A stretch of DNA of 6,351 nt from the NCBI GenBank assembly GCA_910587905.1, contig CAJUOF010000029.1, positions 1 through 6,351 of the forward strand. The letters run 5' to 3'. Both the position numbers and the translations under genes were made by a program. Below, in pieces: positions 1 to 5,367 of the stretch. The first letter of the stretch is position 1, and each line of letters starts with the position of its first letter. The stretch comes from an uncultured Lachnospiraceae bacterium. GTDB lineage: Bacteria > Bacillota_A > Clostridia > Lachnospirales > Lachnospiraceae. The notes beneath the pieces were generated by a model. It was not told the DNA's origin. It was given only the letters and a program-made list of their open reading frames with translations, and did not search any database.

Positions 1-33
1 ACACTCTTTCCCTACACGACGCTCTTCCGATCT
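1..33 (+). other. Illumina TruSeq adapter remnant (artefact)
   Basis: These 33 bases match, base for base from memory, the Illumina TruSeq read 1 adapter/primer sequence, which ends in GCTCTTCCGATCT. The reading frame of the neighbouring aminotransferase runs cleanly up to base 34, so the junction between adapter and genome is sharp. This is untrimmed library sequence at a contig end and not part of the organism. The stop in the aminotransferase at this edge is therefore an assembly edge, not a biological truncation. Confidence 0.97.
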
Positions 34-366
34 GGGGAAGGGACAATCCACCAGGGGAATCTCATACTTGCGGATGATCTCCAGAAGCCGCTCGCCGAAC
101 ATGCCGTTGCGAATCAGCATGACGGCCTCCCCCTCCCGAAAGATGGAAGACAAAACCGTCTCGTTGGCGGAAGTCCCGGAACCGGAGACGACCACGCTGT
201 AATAAGAATCATCCGCATGAAACAGCTTCAAAATTTTTTCCTGGGTGTCCACGAACATTTCCTCAAACTCCCTGCTCCTGTGGCAGATGTCGTAGTGCAG
301 AAGCGCATGGCGCACGTTGTCCTTCACCATGACAGGCCCGGGACTGAATAACTTGGTTTTGCTCAT
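34..366 (-). CDS. Class V PLP-dependent aminotransferase, N-terminal 111 residues (partial)
   Basis: The visible 111 residues start MSKTKLFSPGPVMVKDNVRHAL. They show the opening features of fold-type I, class V aminotransferases (the alanine-glyoxylate, serine-glyoxylate and 2-aminoethylphosphonate-pyruvate transaminase group). These are an F-SPGP motif at residues 7-11, DICHRSREF at about 26-34, and the PLP-phosphate-binding loop SGSGTSANET at about 61-70. Family members move an amino group between a small amino compound and a keto acid such as pyruvate, in the cytoplasm. The PLP lysine and most of the substrate pocket lie beyond the adapter junction, so the substrate cannot be decided. The DIC-R-x-EF pattern recalls aminoethylphosphonate transaminases, but this is a weak hint. 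The ATG start at 366 is supported by a strong AGGAGG site 7 bases upstream. It is the last visible gene of the minus-strand cluster, 220 bases after the kinase. Confidence 0.85.
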
Positions 367-373
367 TCTGTTT

Positions 374-379
374 CCTCCT
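374..379 (-). promoter_or_regulatory. Ribosome binding site of the aminotransferase
   Basis: A full AGGAGG on the minus strand lies 7 bases before the ATG at 366. It fixes the start of the truncated aminotransferase. No other start codon nearby has such a site. Confidence 0.8.
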
Positions 380-388
380 AAACTAATA

Positions 389-418
389 AAAATCAAACTT
401 GCGAAATATCAACTTGCG
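389..418 (-). repeat. Two imperfect 15-base tandem units
   Basis: On the minus strand, CGCAAGTTGATATTT (418-404) is followed directly by CGCAAGTTTGATTTT (403-389). The two units differ by a one-base shift and a substitution. They sit between the palindromic repeat and the aminotransferase ribosome binding site, in an AT-rich stretch that stands out from the GC-rich surroundings. No function is evident. It could be a slippage duplication or part of an unstructured leader. Confidence 0.5.
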
Positions 419-419
419 G

Positions 420-574
420 GAAGCTTCCGGCGATATGTCCGTCCAAAGCCTGCTGCGCCAAACGCTCCAACGAGCCCATAAGCGCAGAAAACACTCGGGC
501 CCGGCCCTCCCGTTTTCCATGGTCTCGTTTCCACGGCGCAGAGGGCTTTTCCCGGAAATATCGCCGGAAGCTTC
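420..574 (-). repeat. Palindromic intergenic repeat, copy 1 (complete, 155 bases)
   Basis: The element begins and ends in a perfect 17-base inverted repeat: GAAGCTTCCGGCGATAT at 420-436 and its complement at 558-574. Inside lies a second, imperfect stem (437-459 against about 536-557). Further nested helices are 470-474 with 524-528, 476-479 with 519-522, and 487-492 with 512-517, closing on a GC-rich tip around 494-511. It shares runs of 31 and 27 identical bases with copy 3 (503-533 and 466-492 here; 3573-3603 and 3615-3641 there). Orientation is defined by copies 1 and 2, which read the same way; copy 3 is reversed. It lies 12 bases after the kinase stop codon and 53 bases before the aminotransferase start. 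There is no convincing open reading frame and no U-tract typical of a terminator. It resembles ERIC or Correia-type elements in size and form but not in recalled sequence. Confidence 0.88.
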
Positions 575-586
575 GACCAATTTCAT

Positions 587-2101
587 TTACCGCTCCTCCC
601 ACCCCCGGGCCCGGTCGACGGCGCATCTCCAGTCATGAAGCAGCCGCTCCCGTTCCCCCTCACTCATCTTCGGTATATATGTATTATCGGTTATCTGATA
701 AGTAAGAAGCGAAGAAAATCCCTCGTAAAGCCCTGCCCCAAGCCCCGCCAGCATGGCCGCACCTTTTGCCGTCGCCTCGCAGCTTTCCGTGAGGACCACC
801 GGCAGGTTCAAAAGATCCGCCTGGAACTGATTCAGAAACCGGCTCTTCGTCAACCCGCCGTCCACCTTGAGCTCCCGCAGGGCAATCCCCGTATCCTCCC
901 GCAGACACTCCGCCAGCTCGCACACCTGGTAGGCGACAGACTCCAGCGCCGCACGCACGACGTGGGCTCTTGTCGAGTTTGTGGTCAGGCCGATGAGCAT
1001 TCCCCTGGCGGCGGCGTCCCACACCGGTGCAGACAGGCCGGAAAAGGCCGTCACAAAATACACTCCGTCATTTCCCTTCAAGGAGAGGGCGTATTCGTCC
1101 AGCTTCTCGTAGCCCTCCAGAATTTGAAGGCCGTCCCGGAGCCACTGCATGACGGCTCCCGCCATGTAAACGGCCCCGTCAAGCACGTAGCACACGGTTT
1201 CCCCGATCTTCCATCCCACCGAGGTCAGAAGGCCGTGGGAGGAAAAGACCGGCCTCTCCCCCGCATTCATCAGGACAAAACAGCCCGTTCCGTAGGTGGC
1301 CTTGGCCATCCCCTTCTCAAAACAGAACTGGCCGAGCAGGGCCGCCTGCTGGTCCACGATGGAACCGGCGATGGGAATCTCCAGGACCGAATCCCCCACG
1401 GCTAGGGACGCCGTGCCGAAATCGGCACAGTTTGAAAGGACCTCCGGCAGAAACCGCCTCTCAATTCCCAGCCTCTCAAGGATTTCCCCGTCCCAGTCCA
1501 GGCCGTGAATGTTGAACAGCATGGTCCTGGAGGCCGTCGTCACGTCGGTGACATGGCGCCTTCCCCCGGTAAGCTTCCAGATCAGCCAGCTGTCCAGGGT
1601 ACCGTAGCGGATGCGCCCCGCCGCCTCCGCCGCCCTCACCTGGGGAAGCTTCTCCCTGAGCCAGAGAATCTTCGTGGCCGAGAAATAAGCATCCACCTGG
1701 AGACCGGTTCGCTCCCGCACCAGCTCCGGAAAGCCGGGGAGCTTCCGGAGCCCCTTTGCAATCCCCTCCGAGCGGGTGCAGTGCCAGACGACGGCATTGC
1801 CCAGGGGCTTCCCGCTTACGCTGTCCCAGGCCATGACCGTCTCTCCCTGATTGGCGATTCCCATGCACCGGACCGCTTCCGGAGAAATCCCCATTTTACG
1901 GGCCGCCCCCAGCGTCTCCGCCGCCGTCAGGCAGGTATTCCTGTAAATTTCCTCCGGGTCGTGCTCCGTCCATCCCGGCCTTCTCGAAATCTGTTCGTGT
2001 TCCCTATAACTGGTGCAGACCTGCGTCAGCGCCTCGTCGAAGAGAACCGCCCGGGTTCCCGTCGTCCCCTGGTCAATGGACAGAATGTAGTTTTTTCTCA
2101 T
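587..2101 (-). CDS. Glycerol-kinase-like FGGY carbohydrate kinase with altered substrate site
   Basis: This is a complete 504-residue protein, the usual glycerol kinase length, similar to GlpK from end to end. It has the N-terminal ATPase motif SIDQGTTGTRAVLFD (8-22), PGWTEHDPEEI (42-52), the FGGY signature around YFSATKILWL (139-148), VTDVTTASRTMLFNIH (184-199), the catalytic base Asp250 in VDQQAALLGQ, YGTGCF (270-275) and the C-terminal nucleotide-site motif KVDGG (412-416). The family transfers phosphate from ATP to a hydroxyl of a polyol or sugar in the cytoplasm. Glycerol contacts known from E. coli GlpK are kept at Glu87, Trp106, Tyr139, Asp250 and Phe275. The usual Arg before Glu87 (NQRET) is Gly86 here (NQGET). 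Glycerol may therefore not be the substrate, so no gene symbol is given. The start ATG at 2101 follows GGTGAGG at 2104-2110 with only 2 bases between, which is tight. The length and N-terminal motif still support this start. It lies 81 bases after the upstream dehydrogenase. Confidence 0.9.
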   Translation of the reverse strand: MRKNYILSIDQGTTGTRAVLFDEALTQVCTSYREHEQISRRPGWTEHDPEEIYRNTCLTAAETLGAARKMGISPEAVRCMGIANQGETVMAWDSVSGKPLGNAVVWHCTRSEGIAKGLRKLPGFPELVRERTGLQVDAYFSATKILWLREKLPQVRAAEAAGRIRYGTLDSWLIWKLTGGRRHVTDVTTASRTMLFNIHGLDWDGEILERLGIERRFLPEVLSNCADFGTASLAVGDSVLEIPIAGSIVDQQAALLGQFCFEKGMAKATYGTGCFVLMNAGERPVFSSHGLLTSVGWKIGETVCYVLDGAVYMAGAVMQWLRDGLQILEGYEKLDEYALSLKGNDGVYFVTAFSGLSAPVWDAAARGMLIGLTTNSTRAHVVRAALESVAYQVCELAECLREDTGIALRELKVDGGLTKSRFLNQFQADLLNLPVVLTESCEATAKGAAMLAGLGAGLYEGFSSLLTYQITDNTYIPKMSEGERERLLHDWRCAVDRARGWEER

Positions 2102-2182
2102 TTCCTCACCATCTTTGTCCGCTTTTCTCCGTGGTTTGCAGGGACCTCATGATCTGAGGCCGCATTTTCCCCGGGTGCCGCA

Positions 2183-3376
2183 TCATTTATAAGAACGTTT
2201 CAGGATCCCGACCACCTGCTCCCTGGTCAGCGTGTAAGGGTCAAAGTCAAAACCGATCCCCATGGAGATGTCAGCGATCGTTTCCAGCTCATCCTCCCGG
2301 ATCCCAAACTCCGACATGGCAAGGTTCCGCATGCCGGTCGCCTCCAGAAGGCGAATCAGCCCGTCCACGAACGCCTGTCCCTTCTCCCCCTCCGCATACT
2401 TGAAGGTGTCCTCGCCCATGGCCTTCGCCATCTCTCCAAATTCCTGCGGCAGATACTTCACCACTTCCTTATAATATTCCTCGGCCGTCACGATCAGGGT
2501 CGCACCGTGGGGGAATCCCCCGTGGAGTCCGCCCATGCACTGGCCGATGATGTGGGGCGAAATGGTGGCCGTCAGGGATTGGGCATAGCCGCAAAGCACA
2601 TTTGCCGCAAAAGAAATATTGGAACGGGCCTCCAGATCCCCCCGCACTTCCCGGTCTTTGTCCTTCATCCGCTCCGCCAGAACCGGAAGATTCTGACACA
2701 CGAGCCGGATCGCCTCATAACTGTAAAGCTTCGACATCTCGCTGCCGCAGGTGGCGATATAGCACTCCACCGCATGGAAGAGGGCGTCAAAACCCTGGAA
2801 GCAAGTTAAACTGTAGGGCAAGGTCAGCATCAGCTCCGGGTCCACGATGGAGATCACGGGATAGACCGCCTCCAGACCGAAATCCAGCTTTTCCTTCGTC
2901 TTCTCGTTGGTGATGACACACCACGGGTCGCACTCCGTTCCGGTTCCCGCCGTGGTCGTGATCGTCACCACCGGATAAGCGCCCTTTACCTCCTTCCTCC
3001 CCCCGGTCCCTGCGGAGGCGTAGTCCCAGAGGTCCCCCTCGTTGACCATCATGATGGCCGCCGCCTTCGCCGTGTCGATGGAAGAGCCTCCGCCCAGGCC
3101 GATGAAGAAGTCACAGCCCTCCTGTTTCGCCAGGGCCTCCGCCGCCATGACTCCCGCCCTCGTTGGATTGGGCGTCACCCGGTCAAACACCACGCTTCCC
3201 ACCTGGTTCTCCCTGAGCAGTGAAACGACCTTCCCCTGAATTCCCAGCTTTTCCATCAGCCCGTCCTCCGTCACACAGATCAGGGCCTTCTTCCCCGGCA
3301 GCGTCTCCGTCGCCAGACGGGAAAGCTTCCCCGCCCCGAACAACACCCTTGTGGGAATGTAACAATCAAAATTCAT
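2183..3376 (-). CDS. Iron-dependent alcohol dehydrogenase (group III), complete
   Basis: The protein has 397 residues, normal for this family, which interconverts alcohols and aldehydes or ketones using NAD(P)H and a divalent metal in the cytoplasm. The N-terminal nucleotide-binding domain carries GGGSSIDTAK (95-104) and TAGTGTE (142-148). The metal ligands are expected to be Asp197 and His201 (FDALFHAVE), His275 (SPH) and His290 (FPHG). The 15-residue spacing of the last two, with His285 between them, fits the subgroup with an H-x(9)-H-x(4)-H arrangement rather than FucO, which has 14. The start is taken at the ATG at 3376. It has GAGGTG 6 bases upstream, and the in-frame GTG at 3385 lies inside that site. 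The gene follows the repeat pair at 3408-3684 and precedes the kinase. It differs clearly from the second dehydrogenase at 5354-6351, so the two probably handle different substrates. The substrate is not known. Confidence 0.92.
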   Translation of the reverse strand: MNFDCYIPTRVLFGAGKLSRLATETLPGKKALICVTEDGLMEKLGIQGKVVSLLRENQVGSVVFDRVTPNPTRAGVMAAEALAKQEGCDFFIGLGGGSSIDTAKAAAIMMVNEGDLWDYASAGTGGRKEVKGAYPVVTITTTAGTGTECDPWCVITNEKTKEKLDFGLEAVYPVISIVDPELMLTLPYSLTCFQGFDALFHAVECYIATCGSEMSKLYSYEAIRLVCQNLPVLAERMKDKDREVRGDLEARSNISFAANVLCGYAQSLTATISPHIIGQCMGGLHGGFPHGATLIVTAEEYYKEVVKYLPQEFGEMAKAMGEDTFKYAEGEKGQAFVDGLIRLLEATGMRNLAMSEFGIREDELETIADISMGIGFDFDPYTLTREQVVGILKRSYK

Positions 3377-3382
3377 ATCCGA

Positions 3383-3388
3383 CACCTC
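3383..3388 (-). promoter_or_regulatory. Ribosome binding site deciding the dehydrogenase start
   Basis: GAGGTG on the minus strand lies 6 bases before the ATG at 3376. A longer reading from GTG at 3385 would place the start codon within this site with nothing usable upstream, so the shorter protein is preferred. A 7-base inverted repeat (ATTCTTT at 3389-3395 with AAAGAAT at 3405-3411) lies just upstream and could form a weak hairpin next to the site. Confidence 0.7.
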
Positions 3389-3407
3389 ATTCTTTTTTTA
3401 GTTGAAA

Positions 3408-3534
3408 GAATATTCTGACAATACGTCCGTCCAAAGCCTGTCCCGCCAACCGCTCCGGCAAGCCCAGAACCGCAGAAGCCACTCGGGACTCCTGCCTTCC
3501 CTGGTCTTGCTTCCACAACGAACCCTTGGCGAGG
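3408..3534 (-). repeat. Palindromic intergenic repeat, copy 2 (diverged, one arm missing)
   Basis: The left arm GAATATTCTGACAATAC (3408-3424) aligns without gaps to the left arm of copy 1 (420-436). It is followed by 16 bases identical to copy 1 (3425-3440 and 437-452). The region 3453-3480 aligns gaplessly to 465-492. Helices seen in copy 1 recur with paired changes: 3458-3462 with 3506-3510, 3464-3467 with 3501-3504, and 3475-3480 with 3494-3499 (one mismatch). The matching right outer arm is absent; copy 3 begins where it should be. It lies in the same orientation as copy 1, 32 bases before the dehydrogenase start at 3376. This is the most diverged copy. Its right boundary is an estimate. 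Confidence 0.78.
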
Positions 3535-3684
3535 ATTCTGACGATTGCTTCCAGGAGAAGCCCTCTGCGCCATGGAAACGAGACCATGGAAAACGGGAGG
3601 GCCCATGCCCGACCGTTTTCTGCGCTTATGGGCTCGTTGGAATGTTTGGCGCAGCAGGCTTTGGATGGAAGCAATCGTCAGAAT
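3535..3684 (+). repeat. Palindromic intergenic repeat, copy 3 (complete, reversed)
   Basis: This 150-base copy is bounded by a perfect 18-base inverted repeat, ATTCTGACGATTGCTTCC at 3535-3552 and its complement at 3667-3684. Its interior is close to copy 1 but reversed, with identical runs at 3573-3603 and 3615-3641. Inner helices include 3578-3582 with 3633-3637. It directly abuts copy 2, giving an inverted pair that fills the gap between the IlvD-like gene (stop at 3703, 18 bases away) and the next dehydrogenase. The outer arms differ from those of copy 1 by substitutions on both sides of the stem, so pairing is intact in each. Confidence 0.88.
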
Positions 3685-3702
3685 CCCTCCCCATCCCCCA
3701 AC

Positions 3703-5367
3703 TCAATCCCACCGCTGCATGGCCGCACCCTGGTCCGCCGGGAGACAATTTTTCGCATAGCTTCTGACAAATCCCTTCGTCACGTCACTCTTAAAATCAA
3801 TTTTCCGCTCCATCCGCCTCGCCAGGACTTCGTTGGGCACTTTAAGCCGCAGCGCCCGGTTCGGAATGTCGACCTCGATCAGGTCCCCTTCCTCCACGTA
3901 GGCGATCACGCCGCCCAGGGCCGCCTCCGGCGACACGTGCCCCACGATGGGGCCGTAGTTGAAGCCGGAAAACCTTCCGTCCGTCACCAGGCCGACGCTT
4001 GCGTCCAGCCCCAGGTCCACCAGGGCGTCCGCCGTCAGCATCACCTCCACGAATCCCGGTGCCCCGACCGGGCCCGCATAGCGGATGACGATAACGTCCC
4101 CCGGCCGGATTTCCCCTCCGATTACCGCCCGGAAGGCATCCTCATCGCTGTCGAAGACCCGGGCGGGCCCTGTAAAGCGGCGCATCTCGGGCCTTACCGA
4201 CGAGGTTCTGACGATGGCTCCCTTCTCCGAGAGATTCCCGTACAGCACGGCCAGGCCCCCGTCCGCACAGAAGGGCTCTTTAAGAGAACGGATCATGTCG
4301 CCAGGTTCCGCCTCCACTCCCTCCAGAAGCTCCTTCCAGCTCTTTCCGGCCACCGTGACCGCCCCGTCCTCCAGAATCGGCTGCAGCTGCTTCATAATGG
4401 CGGGGACGCCTCCCGCCTCCCACAGCATGTCCACCGTATAGGTCCCGCTGGGCCGCACGTTGACAATCCCCGGCGTGACCCGGCTCAGCCGGTCAAAATC
4501 ATCCAGCGTGACGGGCAGGTCCAGCTCCCTGGCCAGACTCAAAATATGTAACACCGCATTGGTGGAGCCGCCCACGGCCATGTCCACCCGCATGGCGTTC
4601 CGGAGGGCCGCCTCCGTCAGTATCTTGGAGGGCCGCAGGTCTTCAAGCACCATCTCCACAATCCGCCTGCCGGTCCTTCTGGCGCTGACAAACTTCTCCG
4701 TGGACACGGCCGGAATGGTGGAAGCCCCGGGGAGCGTCATGCCCAGCGCCTCCGAGAGCACCTGCATGGTATTGGCCGTCCCCATGACCGGACAGGCGCC
4801 GAAGGTGGGACAGGCCCCCCTCTCCAATTCCCTGACAAACGCTTCGTCATACGCATTCCTCGCCACGGTTCCGAAGGTCGCCTCATTGGCATCCGACAAG
4901 ACCGCCGGGCCCCTTTTCGTCGCCCCCGCACCCATGGGGCCTCCGGTGAAGACGATGGCGGGAATGTTCATCCTCGCCGCCGCCAGCAGCGTCCCCGGCA
5001 CGATGTTGTCACAGCCGGCGGTCAGCACCACGCCGTCAAAAAGCTGGATCCTGCCCACCAGCTCGATGCTGGCCGCCACCGCATCCCGCACCGGAACCTC
5101 GAACCGGAGGCAGGAGGACCCGATCGCAATGTTTCCGCAGGTGGAGGGCACGCCGAATTCAAAGGGAATCCCCCCTGCCTGCCAGATTCCTTCCTTGATC
5201 GCCTTGATCAGGGGGCCCAGATGGGCATGGCCGGGGGAGGCCTCGTTAAAGGTGCTGGCAATCCCGATGTGGGGGCGGTTCATGTCCTCCGGATCATATC
5301 CGCAGCCCTTGTAAGTCGCCCGACGGTGAACGGCACCGGGACCCGTGAAATTTTTATTCTCGTACAT
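3703..5367 (-). CDS. IlvD/Edd-family dehydratase with atypical metal site
   Basis: The 554-residue protein is of normal length for the dihydroxy-acid/sugar-acid dehydratase family. This family uses an iron-sulfur cluster and Mg2+ to remove water from 2,3-dihydroxy acids. Recognisable blocks are NEASPGHAHL (41-50), the cluster cysteines Cys119 (TAGCDN) and Cys192 (FGACPVMGTANTM), VGGSTNAVLH (265-274), GPVGAPGFVE (432-441), and GRFSG with the likely catalytic Ser467. Gly46 where many members have Cys is also found in E. coli IlvD. Two other changes are unusual. The Asp/Glu expected at position 78 is Gly (STCGNIAIG), and the Lys of the CDK motif that becomes carbamylated is Asn121. Asp120 and Glu441 are kept. 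A branched-chain amino acid role is doubtful, because no other such gene is visible and the neighbours are catabolic. The ATG at 5367 is chosen because GGAGG lies 5 bases upstream. An in-frame ATG at 5388 lacks a comparable site. The start overlaps the upstream gene by 14 bases. Confidence 0.88.
   Translation of the reverse strand: MYENKNFTGPGAVHRRATYKGCGYDPEDMNRPHIGIASTFNEASPGHAHLGPLIKAIKEGIWQAGGIPFEFGVPSTCGNIAIGSSCLRFEVPVRDAVAASIELVGRIQLFDGVVLTAGCDNIVPGTLLAAARMNIPAIVFTGGPMGAGATKRGPAVLSDANEATFGTVARNAYDEAFVRELERGACPTFGACPVMGTANTMQVLSEALGMTLPGASTIPAVSTEKFVSARRTGRRIVEMVLEDLRPSKILTEAALRNAMRVDMAVGGSTNAVLHILSLARELDLPVTLDDFDRLSRVTPGIVNVRPSGTYTVDMLWEAGGVPAIMKQLQPILEDGAVTVAGKSWKELLEGVEAEPGDMIRSLKEPFCADGGLAVLYGNLSEKGAIVRTSSVRPEMRRFTGPARVFDSDEDAFRAVIGGEIRPGDVIVIRYAGPVGAPGFVEVMLTADALVDLGLDASVGLVTDGRFSGFNYGPIVGHVSPEAALGGVIAYVEEGDLIEVDIPNRALRLKVPNEVLARRMERKIDFKSDVTKGFVRSYAKNCLPADQGAAMQRWD

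Noticed and set aside
383..412. Possible promoter for the aminotransferase on the minus strand (TTGATA, 18 bases, TATTAG).
   Set aside because: The -10 match is only 4 of 6, and the start of transcription would fall on the ribosome binding site at 374-379, leaving no leader. The AT-rich tandem units explain the resemblance.
420..574. Rho-independent terminator after the kinase.
   Set aside because: The stem is long and GC-rich, but no U-tract directly follows it on the minus strand (the next bases are CCGCAAG), and the element is a 155-base nested repeat also found elsewhere in the window.
399..638. Small open frames through the repeats (for example 399-638 plus, 383-586 minus, 3387-3674 minus, 3402-3767 plus).
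   Set aside because: They follow the palindrome on both strands, have no proper ribosome binding sites, and have no recognisable protein features. Structure with paired changes explains this DNA better than coding.
2102..2182. Small hairpin CCTCA-GATCA-TGAGG between the dehydrogenase and the kinase (minus strand).
   Set aside because: The stem is only 5 base pairs and has no U-tract. Nothing else in this 81-base gap resembles a regulatory element or the repeat family.
420..3684. Integron attC sites, because palindromes follow stop codons.
   Set aside because: The expected RYYYAAC and GTTRRRY ends are not at the arm ends, copies 2 and 3 are inverted to each other, and the genes form a functional operon instead of single-gene cassettes.
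3412..3684. A riboswitch-like choice between ATTCTGAC at 3412-3419 and at 3535-3542 for pairing with GTCAGAAT at 3677-3684.
   Set aside because: The copy 3 stem is a perfect 18 base pairs, against about 8 for the alternative, so competition is unlikely.
3526..4551. A 341-residue plus-strand open frame.
   Set aside because: It crosses the repeat and then runs antisense through the clearly coding IlvD-like gene. Long antisense frames are common in GC-rich genes.
3703..5367. Naming the dehydratase ilvD (branched-chain amino acid biosynthesis).
   Set aside because: Two metal-site positions differ from dihydroxy-acid dehydratases and no ilv or leu genes are near, so only the family name is supported.
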